Positions 24,789 to 36,700 of a DNA stretch of 64,000 nucleotides are shown piece by piece. The stretch's first letter is position 1. Every line of letters starts with the position of its first letter. The stretch is taken from assembly GCF_018320785.1 (NCBI RefSeq), contig NW_024571677.1, forward strand, positions 1-64,000, given 5' to 3'. A program made the position numbers and the translations under genes. Source of the stretch: Cheilinus undulatus. Lineage: Eukaryota > Chordata > Actinopteri > Labriformes > Labridae. The notes under the pieces were generated by a model that was given only the letters and a program-made list of their open reading frames with translations, had not been told where the DNA came from and did no database searches.

Positions 24789-25014
24789 TCACTGAAGGTC
24801 ATTGTAGGTCACTGCTGGTCATTGTAGGTCACTGCAGGTCATTGCAGGTCACTGCAGGTCATTGCAGGTCACTGCAGGTCATTGCAGGTCACTGCAGGTC
24901 ATTGCAGGTAACTGCTGGTCATTGCAGGTCACTGCTGGTCATTGCTGGTCATTGCAGGTCACTGCTGGTCATTGCAGGTCACTGCAGGTCACTGCTGGTC
25001 ACTGCTGTTCATTG
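24789..25014. repeat. 10/20-bp minisatellite (copy 1)
   Basis: Tandem GGTCACTGCA / GGTCATTGCA units, about 22 copies, with CTGCTGGTCA variants. A shorter version occurs at 25409-25481. Confidence 0.93.
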
Positions 25015-25408
25015 CAGAGGTGTGGACTCATGTCACACGACTTGGACTTGAGTCAGACTCAAGTCACAATTTTGATGACTTTGGACTGGACTTGACAATA
25101 TCATCAAAGACTTGCAACTCAACTTGGACTTTGACATCAATGACTAGGAGGTGTTTATTTTGGTAACACCAGATCTGGGCTGATGGTCTTTTTTATCCTC
25201 AGGGTTCAGCTGGAGGTTAATCTCCTTCCTGTTTACTATCAAACAGACTCGTCGTCATCACCTCACGAGATTTAGTTTCAGCTGTGCGGATTTTTCTCCT
25301 CAGCATCGTTGAAACCCAACACACCTGCTCAACCTGTCCAGGTAGAATCACCGAGACGGTCTGATCCTGCTGTGATGAATCAGAGCTGACATAACAAAAA
25401 CAAAGTCA

Positions 25409-25481
25409 CTGCTGGTCATTGCTGGTCACCGCAGGTCACTGCAGGTAACTGCAGGTCACTGCTGGTCACTGCTGGTCATTG
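25409..25481. repeat. 10-bp minisatellite (copy 2)
   Basis: About seven units of the same GGTCACTGC(A/T) repeat, interrupted at its right end by the hAT insertion. One more unit resumes at 26998 after the element. Confidence 0.88.
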
Positions 25482-26587
25482 CAGAGGTGTGGACTCATGT
25501 CACACAACTTGGACTTGAGTCAGACTCAAGTCACAATTTTGATGACTTTGGACTGGACTTGACAATATCATCAAAGACTTGCAACTCAACTTGGACTTTG
25601 ACATCAATGACTAGGGACTTGACTCGGACTTTAGTGTGATGACTTGAAAATACTTGAGATTTTCAGTGTGTTGAGTAAAATGTGCCCCATTCAAACTAAC
25701 GCTGTGATATTCAACCTGAAATCCTCTATAACTCTAAGTCCACACAAAGAAGACAGACTTAAGCATCCAAACTCAAATGTAAACTTGTGTATTATTATCG
25801 TTGGATGCTCGCTGGACAGAGGAACGTTCATGAAAGAGCGAAGAGTGACAGAGGAAGTCCGCTGGTGGCGTGTCTTCATTAAGTTCATTCATAGAGGTGT
25901 GCTGTCTTGTGTTCACAGTGGAGCTTCTAATGCCCTCGTTTTCACACATTGCTTCAGTCATTTCCTGCCGATGCCCTCCCATACTCGTATTTCATGATGA
26001 CTTTTACGATGCGTATCATCATCAATGAGCCAAACACACACGGATCACATTTTGAAATAATGTAAAATTGAGTAAAACTTGTCCAAATGTGGGTGTTTTA
26101 TTTGATCTTAAATGTATTAATGATAAATACTGTCCAAAGGGCAGAAACAGAAAAATGAAAGCAACAAACTGACAGGACAGAACGGTCTGTGAGGGGGAGC
26201 TGCAGGTGTGAGGCAGGGCCGGTTTTAGCCATTTGGAGGCCCAGGGCAAAGACCACTATGGGGACCCTCCCCCTCAGCTAAAAGCAATAATAATGAGAGG
26301 AGAAAAATAGAAAGCATAACTTTAAGTTAACAGAGTCACAGAACTACAGTAAATGTCCAAATATGAAATATAAATACCCAAACAGACACCCATGATTCAC
26401 CAGCTCTGTTTTTTGTTTATTCACTAGGAGGCAGTCATTGTGTTCACAGAACTGGAGGTCTTATAACTGAACACATAACTTGAGGTTCAGAACTGGTTAT
26501 AGCACCTTAAACCTAATGTTGACCTGTCAAACATGTTCACTTACAAACACACACAAACCCTATATATCCACTCACACACCTATACAG

Positions 26588-26630
<43 letters not shown>

Positions 26631-26997
26631 TTAGATGAGTTAAAATGACTGTACAGCTTCTTCAGAGGTTCATTTGTTGTTGCACCGCTTAGCACTGATC
26701 ATATCCTATCCTTCACTCTTTTTCTGTGTGATTCAGTTCTGTCACACTGGTCTGATTTTATTTAAAAAATAAAACAATTCAAAATGCATTCATTGTATTT
26801 GTCAAATGTAATAGATTGTTACGTTGTTAAAATGGCGTTTTATTTGGTAAACAGTGCTTATGACTTGGAAGGACTCGAAATTTCAAGCCTATGACTTTGG
26901 ACTTGACTTGTCTTTACTTGAGACTTGACTTGGACTTGGGATTAACCACTTGAGACTTACTTGAGACTTGCGAAACAAGGACTTTCTCCCACCTCTG
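25482..26997. mobile_element. full-length nonautonomous hAT element, 1516 bp
   Basis: The ends are CAGAGGTGTGG and, reverse-complemented at the right, CAGAGGTGGGAG, a hAT-type inverted terminal repeat. The element is bounded by a perfect 8-bp target duplication GGTCATTG at 25474-25481 and 26998-27005. Subterminal regions are rich in GACTTGGACTTGAGTC-like motifs typical of a widespread teleost hAT family. Internal frames of up to 117 codons show no transposase motif. A CA microsatellite lies at about 26587-26624. Confidence 0.87.
26587..26624. repeat. CA microsatellite
   Basis: Dinucleotide tract of about 18 CA units inside the hAT element. Confidence 0.92.
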
Positions 26998-27005
26998 GGT
27001 CATTG

Positions 27006-27255
27006 CAGGTCATTACAGGTTCAATATATGACAAAAGTTTGCTATCAGTGTCCTTCCCTCTGTCTGTGGTTTCCTGGCCATCAGTCTCTTTTTCTCTCTC
27101 TAGTCTTTGTGTGTTATTAAAATGAGAGTTCAGTTTTGGTCCCAGCCCTAGATCCACTCACGTCATCAATCAGAAACAAATAAATTCTTGTTTTATTTAA
27201 AATAACAGTCTGTTCTCTCTGTAGGTCCCTGCTGGCCTCCATCCTTACACTCCAT
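27006..27255. other. spacer with possible splice acceptor
   Basis: Short noncoding segment. TTCTCTCTGTAG at 27213-27224 is a good-looking acceptor about 280 bases before the start codon, so an alternative 5' end of the start exon could include the 49-bp array. Confidence 0.3.
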
Positions 27256-27480
27256 CCTCTACCACTCTACTGCTGACCCCGCCCCCTTCAGCGTCTACCA
27301 CTCTACTGCTGCCCCCTCTCTCTGACCCCGCCCACTTCAGCGTCTACCACTCTACTGCTGCCCCCTCTCTCTGACCCCGCCCACTTCAGCGTCTACCACT
27401 CTACTGCTGCCCCCTCTCTCTGACCCCGCCCACTTCAGCGTCTACCACTCTACTGCTGCCCCCTCTCTCTGACCCCACCC
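27256..27480. repeat. 49-bp minisatellite, about 4.5 copies
   Basis: The unit reads GACCCCGCCCACTTCAGCGT, then CTACCACTCTACTGCTGCCC, then CCTCTCTCT. It ends seven bases before the acceptor of the start-codon exon, so repeat-derived pyrimidines form that acceptor's tract. Confidence 0.93.
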
Positions 27481-27506
27481 CCCACAGAAACACAGCCGGC
27501 AGCATC

Positions 27507-27701
27507 ATGCTGAGTCAGGAGTTCCTGCAGAAGTTGAGGTTTCCAGACCTGGACCATGTGAGCGAGTACATCAGCAGTGTCTCCGCCCCCGTGTTAGTCA
27601 GCATGGGGGCGGTGGCGGCCGCTACAACCTACTACCTGGTCACGCGACCCAAGCCCCTCCCTCCAGTCTGTGACCTCAGCATGCAGTCCATGGAGGTTCC
27701 T
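27507..27701 (+). CDS. acsl6: acsl exon 1 (residues 1-65)
   Basis: Encodes the N-terminus and membrane anchor up to MQSMEVP, then donor GTGAGT in phase 0. The exon itself begins at 27488 after CCCCACAG. Confidence 0.93.
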
Positions 27702-30700
27702 GTGAGTCTGAAGTCCATCTGAGAGAGCTGATCCTGAAGAGATTACTGAGTAGACGGAGCTAGAGCAGGGCTGATCAGTGATCAATACCTAATGATCGGT
27801 TCTAGTCATTACTGTAACACTGAGCACACAGCTGCATCTACAACATTAGAATATCAATAATTAACTCTAGAGTGAAACTCCCACATGTTCCAGATGAATC
27901 TCTTAGAAAGTGAAATATTTCAGACTTCTTAGTTTTCATCCTGATGATGGCGGCTCACTCAAATCTTTAAATATCAGAATGTCACAAACATCAGACCAAT
28001 GAAGGATCAATAATCCAGACATGTGGACCTCCTGATGAATCCAGTAGTCCAGCCAGCGGTCTTTCCCATGGTCGTGGTTGTGTGAACCGAACCAGAGAGA
28101 GAGAATGACTCAGGGAACCTTAAATCTGGAGTTTAGGTTTGTGTGAGCCGGATCATCGAGATTAAAACTTAAAGTCTGAAATGTTCCACCGTGTTTGGGA
28201 TGAATGTCGCGTTTCTGGAAGTCTAACTTCCTGAAGTAAATCCAGGGAAAGGGAACTGTTTCATGATATTCTGAATGATTGTTTGGGGGTCTGAAGGAAG
28301 GAAACGGTGGGCGTGTCTCAGACAGCAGGGGGTCTGGAGACTGAGGACGTCTCCTCAGGAACTCTTTAAGTTTAAATCAGATCAATAATCATTAATCAGC
28401 CCAGGACCGATGGAGGTCCAGGTCTGAGCTCAGAGATGGTTTCAGTGAATCAAACGGGCTCTGGTTGCTCTAAAACCCTCAGAGGGTGTAGCGGGGACAG
28501 GCGGTCTCATCTTCTGTTTGATGTTCAGGGTGGAGAGCTGGCACGCCGCTCTGTCCTGATGAACGGAGACGCCTACCTGACACACTACTACCCCGACGCC
28601 ACGACCATGTACGAGTTCTTCCTCAGAGGGGTCAGAGAGTCCAGTAAGTCTGAGCTCCAGCTCTGTTTCCATCCTCATCATTCAGACGTTTCCTGGTGTC
28701 ACTGAGGTTATTGATCTGTGACTGATCAGGACTACAGCTGATCAGAAATACCTGATCAGGGATCAGGATGATAAATCTGTCTCTGTTCCTCAGATAACGG
28801 TCCGTGTCTGGGCTCCAGGAAACCCAAACAGCCGTATGATTGGCTGTCCTACAGAGAGGTAAGATGCTGAGGATCAACAGGAACCATGAAGGATGGAGGA
28901 CTCACAGATCTGCTGTCCTCTCTGAGTGATCATTTCATCCTGAGCTCTGCCTCAGAGATCGTTCATGTGAGAGTGTTTAAATCCTGGTAAAGGTGGAATC
29001 TCTGTATCTGTGTATCTGTGTTTGTGTGTGTGTTTGTGTGTTTGTGTGCAGGTGAAGGAGCGGACAGAGAACCTGGGTTCTGCATTTCTTCATAAAGGAC
29101 ACTCCAAAAGCTCTGAGTCCTACATCGGCATCTTCTCTCAGAACAGACCTGAGGTAGGCGCTGCTCTCTGGATCTGTGCTTCATGACTGGGTTTAATAAC
29201 ATGTTGGTAGAGGCTACAGACCAGCACTGAGACTGATAGGAGACAGATCTGAGTACTGAGACACACACCTACAGCACTGTTGGTCTAAAATAAACCATCC
29301 TGATGTTTCCTCCTAAAGGAACAACATCTCAGTTCATCACTGCTCCTAAATACTTCAGATTTATTTTCATTAATGTTTCATTCTTCATGGTTTTCCTCAG
29401 CTTCAGTGAGAACAAACATCCCTGAGGAGTTAGAGGACTCTTCTTAAAGGGAATAATAAAAACATCTCTGTAAAAACCGTCAGTCCTGAAACCAGAGCTG
29501 TCAGACTCCTGTGGGTTTGTTGTTTTCAGCTTTGTGTTACCACAGAGAGGACAGAGGATTAAACACCAGAGTTTTAACCTTTTTACTATTGGAGGAGAAG
29601 AGAAAGTCCCGCCTGTTAGAGGGACAATCTTTATGATAACAAAGCCAGTATTATAATATTAATTACTAACTTTATTATAACAGGGTATAGTCTTTATTAT
29701 AATATTAATTATTAACTTTATTATAACAGGGTATAGTCTTTATTTTAGTATTAATTATTAACTTTATTATAACAGGGTATAGTCTTTATTATAGTATTAA
29801 TTATTAACTTAATTATAATAGGGTATAGTCTTTATTATAGTATAAATTATTAACTTAATTATAATAGGGTATAGTCTTTATTATAGTATTAATTATTAAC
29901 TTTATTATAATAGGGTATAGTCTTTATTATAGTATTAATTATTAACTTTATTATAATAGGGTATAGTCTTTATTATAGTATTAATTATTAACTTTATTAT
30001 AATAGGGTATAGTCTTTATTATAGTATTAATTATTAACTTTATTATAATAGGGTATAGTCTTTATTATAGTATTAATTATTAACTTAATTATAATAGGGT
30101 ATAGTCTTTATTATAGTATTAATTATTAACTTTATTATAATAGGGTATAGTCTTTATTTTAGTATTAATTATTAACTTTATTATAACAGGGTATAGTCTT
30201 TATTTTAGTATTAATTTATTATACCCTAATATTAATATCTGTATTCTAACTGGTTAGTCGGGTCTAGAGCTGCCCTCGTCTACAGTCTCCTGAGGTAACT
30301 TTAGTCATGACCTGGTTCTGGTCTGGTTCTGAGGTTCTCTGAGTTCTAATGGTCTCTGTGGTTCTGTGTAGTGGACCATCACTGAGCTGGCCTGTTATAC
30401 CTACTCTCTGGTGTCGGTCCCTCTCTACGATACGCTGGGAACAGACGCCATCGCCTACATCATCGACAAAGGTAAACACCAACATCAGATCCATCTGATC
30501 CATCTAGAACACAGACCTCCTTCATATCAGCCTCACAGTAGTACGGTACAACCCTGCAGACTGGAGCAGGACCTGTTGGACTACTCTATGGTAGAATAGA
30601 TCAATAAGTCTGATCAGAATCAGAGGAACAGATGTACAGGCCACGCCCTCCTGACATGCAGACCAGGGTCAGGGTCTGCTCATCGGGGGGGGGGGGGGTC

Positions 30701-33700
30701 TCTCTGCAAATCAGGATGATTGTTTTATCGTGGTCATATTCAAAAAGAGCAGACATAAACTTTACCAGGCATCACATCAGGAAACGACCTTAAAGAGATC
30801 TGTGGAGGTCAACGCCATCAGTGACCAATTAATGCATGTGCCAGGCCTCTCTCTCTCTCTCCTGCTCTATCTCTCTCTCTCTCCTGCTCTCTAGCTCTCT
30901 CTCCTGCTCTATTTCTCTCTCTCTTCTGCTCTATCTCTCTCTCTCCTGCTCTCTCGCTCTCTCTCCTGCTCTATCTCTCTCTCTCCTGCTCTAACTCTCT
31001 CTCCTGCTCTATCTCTCTCTCTCTCCTGCTCTCTCGCTCTCTCTCTCTATCCTGCTCTCTATTTCTCCTGCTCTCTTGCTCACTCTCTCTCTCCTTCTTG
31101 CTCTCTATCTATCTCTCTCTCTCTCCTGCTCTATCTCTCTCTCATTCTGCTCTCTCTCTCTCTCTCTCTCTCAATCCTGCTCTCTTGCTCTCTCTCTCTC
31201 CTGCTTGCTCTCTAGCTCTCTCTCTCTCTCCTGCTCTCTCTCTCTCTCTTTCCTGCTCGCTCTCTATCTCTCTCTCTCTCCTGCTCTCGCTCTCTCTCTC
31301 TTGCTCTCCTGCTCGCTCTCTCTCTCCTGCTTGCTCTCTATCTCTCTCTCTCTCTCTCCTGCTTTATCTCTCTCTCTCTTTCTCTCCTGCTCTCTCGCTC
31401 TCTCTCTCTATCCTGCTCTCTCTCTCTCCTGCTCTCTCGCTCACTCTCTCTCTCCTTCTTGCTCTCTATCTCTCTCTCTCTCTCCTGCTCTATCTCTCTC
31501 TCTCTCATTCTGCTCTCTCTCTCTCTCTCAATCCTGCTCTCTTGCTCTCTCTCTCTCCTGCTTGCTCTCTAGCTCTCTCTCTCTCTCCTGCTCTCTCTCT
31601 CTCTCTTTCCTGCTCGCTCTCTATCTCTCTCTCTCTCCTGCTCTCGCTCTCTCTCTCTTGCTCTCTTGCTCGCTCTCTCTCTCCTGCTTGCTCTCTATCT
31701 CTCTCTCTCTCTCTCTCCTGCTTTATCTCTCTCTCTCTTTCTCTCCTGCTCTCTCGCTCTCTCTCTCTATCCTGCTCTCTCTCTCTCCTGCTCTCTCGCT
31801 CACTCTCTCTCTCCTTCTTGCTCTCTATCTCTCTCTCTCTCCTGCTCTATCTCTCTCTCTCTCATTCTGCTCTCTCTCTCTCTCTCAATCCTGCTCTCTT
31901 GCTCTCTCTCTCTCCTGCTTGCTCTCTATCTCTCTCTCTCTCTCCTGCTCTCTCTCTCTCTTTCCTGCTCGCTCTCTATCTCTCTCTCTCTCCTGCTCTC
32001 GCTCTCTCTCTCTTTCTCGCTCTCTCTCTCCTGCTTGCTCTCTATCTCTCTCTCTCTCTCTCTCCTGCTTTATCTCTCTCTCTCTTTCTCTCCTGCTCTC
32101 TCTCTCCTGTTCTCTCGCTCACTCTCTCTCTCCTACTTGCTCTCTATCTCTCTCTCTCTTTCTCTCCTGCTCTCTCTCTCTCCTGCTCTTCTCTCATTCA
32201 CTCTCTCTCTCCTGCTTGCTCTCTTTCTCTCTCTCTCTTTCTCCTGCTCTATCTCTCTCTCTCCTGCTCTCTTGCTCGCTCTCTCTCTCTCCTGCTCACT
32301 CGCTCGCTCACTCACATGCTGCAGAGAAGCTTCATCAGGTTTCTGCTGTAAATCCAGTTATGGTTGTGCAGCAGCCTGATCTCCAGTCTGGACCACTGGA
32401 TGTAGAACTAGTTTTAAACACTTTCACTCCTAGTGCGTCGTCGACAACGCGCTGTTGAAGCACACTTTACATGACCATAATTGCATGAACGTTTGTGCTA
32501 TCAGAAAAATTCAAACAGTTTCTAAAAGCTAAGAAACTGTGCTTTACAGCCAGCATGCAGTTATTTCTGTAATTTCCCCTTTTCCCACTAAGATCCTAGC
32601 ATAAAGTTCCCCTGTTTTTTGTGTTTCTTCATTTAAACTGTTAAAACACTTAACATGCAGTAATAGGTAAATAACTGCCATATAAGTTCTTGGTATTGTG
32701 GATAAATGGGCAAAAGCACGTCCTCACAGGCCCACTTTTTAAACATGCAGTACATTGTACACAACTGCCAGATATTTAAGTACTCTAGAATAATGGGCAA
32801 AAGCACTTACAAGACACTTTCTGTGCCATTTATAGTTAAAATAAGAACGTGTCCAGAGGTTCAGGAGTTAAAGGGTTAAATCAGACTCAGAAAATCATTT
32901 TGGCTTTACTCAGAGTCCCATCAGTGAAGACCGGCTCACCTAAAGACCTCCAGAGTGAGCTGAAGACCTGGGGCCTCATTTATAAACGCTGCGTACACAC
33001 AAAAGAGAGCGTACACCACTTGTAAGCAACGTTTGGGATTTAAAAAAACAACAAACTTGACGGGAAAATGTGCGCACCTCCACAGCAGCTCTGACCCTGC
33101 CGGACGCACAAAACCTGGATAAACGTGAAACTGACCTCAACAGTAGAAGGATGAAATTAAGACTGATGTGAAACTGATACATTTGTGTGAAATAATCAAA
33201 CATTACATATTTCATAACACATATCATATATGAGGGATATATTCGAAATAACGGGAAAAAGAAGAAAAATTTACATTGATGCCCGAGGGAGTGTGTGAAC
33301 GCACGCACGCACTCGTGCCCACACACACAGCCTTTATTATTGACTCGATCATGTTCTGTCAGTGTGAAACAAACCCTACATGTTATTATGACATCCATTC
33401 ACATAAACAACAAGGTGACAGTCAACGTGACAGGATCAAAATGTGCCAGACAATGACAGATCAATGACAGGATCAAGACAGGATCAATGACAGGATCAAT
33501 GACAGGATCAATGACGATCAATGACAGGATCAATGACACGATCAATGACAGGATCAATGACAGGATCAATGATTGATCAATGATGATCAATGACATGATC
33601 AATGACAGGATCAATGACAGGATCAATGACACGATCAATGACAGGATCAATGACAGGATCAATGACACGATCAATGACAGGATCAATGACACGATCAATG

Positions 33701-36700
33701 ACAGGATCAATGACAGGATCAATGACACGATCAATGACAGGATCAATGACAGGATCAATGACATGATCAATGACATGATCAATGACAGGATCAATGACAG
33801 GATCAATGACAGGATCAATGACAGGATCAATGACACGATCATTGACACGATCAATGACAGGATCAATGACAGGATCAATGACACGATCAATGACACGATC
33901 AATGACAGGATCAATGACATGATCAATGACACGATCAATGACAGGATCAATGACAGGATCAATGACAGGATCAATGACACGATCAATGACAGGATCAATG
34001 ACAGGATCAATGACAGGATCAATGACACGATCAATGACACGATCAATGACAGGATCAATGACACGATCAATGACAGGATCAATGACAGGATCAATGAATT
34101 GATCAATGAATTGATCAATGACACGATCAATGACAGGATCAATGACAGGATCAATGAATTGATCAATGACATGATCAATGACACGATCAATGACAGGATC
34201 AATGACAGGATCAATGACACGATCAATGACAGGATCAATGACAGGATCAATGACAGGATCAATGACACGATCAATGACACGATCAATGACAGGATCAATG
34301 ACAGGATCAATGACAGGATCAATGACACGATCAATGACAGGATCAATGACAGGATCAATGACACGATCAATGACAGGATCAATGACACGATCAATGACAG
34401 GATCAATGACAGGATCAATGAATTGATCAATGAATTGATCAATGACAGGATCAATGACAGGATCAATGACACGATCAATGACACGATCAATGACAGGATC
34501 AATGACAGGATCAATGACACGATCAATGACAGGATCAATGACAGGATCAATGACACGATCAATGACACGATCAATGACACGATCAATGACAGGATCAATG
34601 ACAGGATCAATGACATGATCAATGACACGATCAATGACAGGATCAATGACACGATCAATGACAGGATCAATGACACGATCAATGACACGATCAATGACAC
34701 GATCAATGACAGGATCAATGACATGATCAATGACAGGATCAATGACAGGATCAATGACACGATCAATGACAGGATCAATGACATGATCAATGACAGGATC
34801 AATGACAGGATCAATGACACGATCAATGACAGGATCAATGACACGATCAATGACACGATCAATGACAGGATCAATGACAGGATCAATGACAGGATCAATG
34901 ACACGATCAATGACACGATCAATGACAGGATCAATGACACGATCAATGACAGGATCAATGACAGGATCAATGACAGGATCAATGACATGATCAATGACAC
35001 GATCAATGACACGATCAATGACAGGATCAATGACAGGATCAATGACATGATCAATGACACGATCAATGACACGATCAATGACAGGATCAATGACACGATC
35101 AATGACAGGATCAATGACACGATCAATGACAGGATCAATGACAGGATCAATGACACGATCAATGACACGATCAATGACAGGATCAATGACAGGATCAATG
35201 ACAGGATCAATGACACGATCAATGACACGATCAATGACAGGATCAATGACAGGATCAATGACAGGATCAATGACAGGATCAATGACAGGATCAATGACAG
35301 GATCAATGACACGATCAATGACACGATCAATGACAGGATCAATGACAGGATCAATGACATGATCAATGACACGATCAATGACACGATCAATGACAGGATC
35401 AATGACAGGATCAATGACACGATCAATGACAGGATCAATGACACGATCAATGACAGGATCAATGACACGATCAATGACAGGATCAATGACAGGATCAATG
35501 ACACGATCAATGACAGGATCAATGACACGATCAATGACACGATCAATGACAGGATCAATGACAGGATCAATGACACGATCAATGACAGGATCAATGACAC
35601 GATCAATGACACGATCAATGACACGATCAATGACAGGATCAATGACACGATCAATGACAGGATCAATGACACGATCAATGACACGATCAATGACAGGATC
35701 AATGACACGATCAATGACAGGATCAATGACACGATCAATGACAGGATCAATGACATGATCAATGACAGGATCAATGACACGATCAATGACACGATCAATG
35801 ACAGGATCAATGACATGATCAATGACAGGATCAATGACACGATCAATGACAGGATCAATGACACGATCAATGACAGGATCAATGACAGGATCAATGACAG
35901 GATCAATGACAGGATCAATGACACGATCAATGACACGATCAATGACAGGATCAATGACATGATCAATGACACGATCAATGACACGATCAATGACAGGATC
36001 AATGACACGATCAATGACACGATCAATGACAGGATCAATGACACGATCAATGACAGGATCAATGACACGATCAATGACAGGATCAATGACACGATCAATG
36101 ACAGGATCAATGACATGATCAATGACAGGATCAATGACAGGATCAATGACACGATCAATGACACGATCAATGACAGGATCAATGACATGATCAATGACAG
36201 GATCAATGACATGATCAATGACAGGATCAATGACATGATCAATGACAGGATCAATGACACGATCAATGACACGATCAATGACACGATCAATGACACGATC
36301 AATGACAGGATCAATGACACGATCAATGACAGGATCAATGACAGGATCAATGACAGGATCAATGACAGGATCCTCTGGTGCATGTGGTGCATCCGTGTCC
36401 CCCCCCCCCCCTCCACCACCACACCCCTCAGGAGGGATTCCCCAGTGATCCCCGCCAGCTTGTCGTCTGTGGGGGTGAGCTCTGTGCCCTTTCCCCCTCC
36501 TGTCACACAGACACTCTTTCTATGAGAGCGATGCGCCTTTTCGCCTCCACTTTTATGTGGGATCATTTCTTTTTACTTCAGCCACAGTCCGACCCTCTGA
36601 GGAACGTTATTTACAGCATCAGCCACACGCTTCCACTCTTTAGCCTTTCTGGCGTTAGTGATGCCCAAACTGTGGCCACCCAATAAGACTCTGCGTGTGT

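Larger units (their letters stand above)
24534..25613 (+). repeat. tandem segmental duplication (two copies)
   Basis: Copy 1 (about 24534-25147) and copy 2 (about 25148-25613) share the same start (AGGTGTTTATTTTGGTAACA), the same 230-bp unique block, a 10-bp repeat patch and the first ~130 bp of the hAT element (CAGAGGTGTGGACTCATGTC). Copy 1 breaks inside the hAT element, whereas copy 2 continues into the full element. The duplication therefore followed hAT insertion. The internal 10-bp array is about 230 bp in copy 1 but only about 75 bp in copy 2. Confidence 0.88.

Noticed and set aside
26210..26260. Nested transposon end (CAGGGCCGGTTTTAGCC) inside the hAT element
   Set aside because: Resembles a hAT terminus, but no partner end or target duplication was identified.
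31076..32458. Leu/Ser-rich frames of up to 460 codons that look like membrane proteins
   Set aside because: Translation of a CT-rich tract inside acsl intron 5.
33399..36566. Open frames of 1055 codons (minus) and 981 codons (plus)
   Set aside because: Both are by-products of a 12-bp repeat kept in register. The encoded low-complexity repeats carry no protein signal except the short Harbinger-like N-terminal part of the minus frame.
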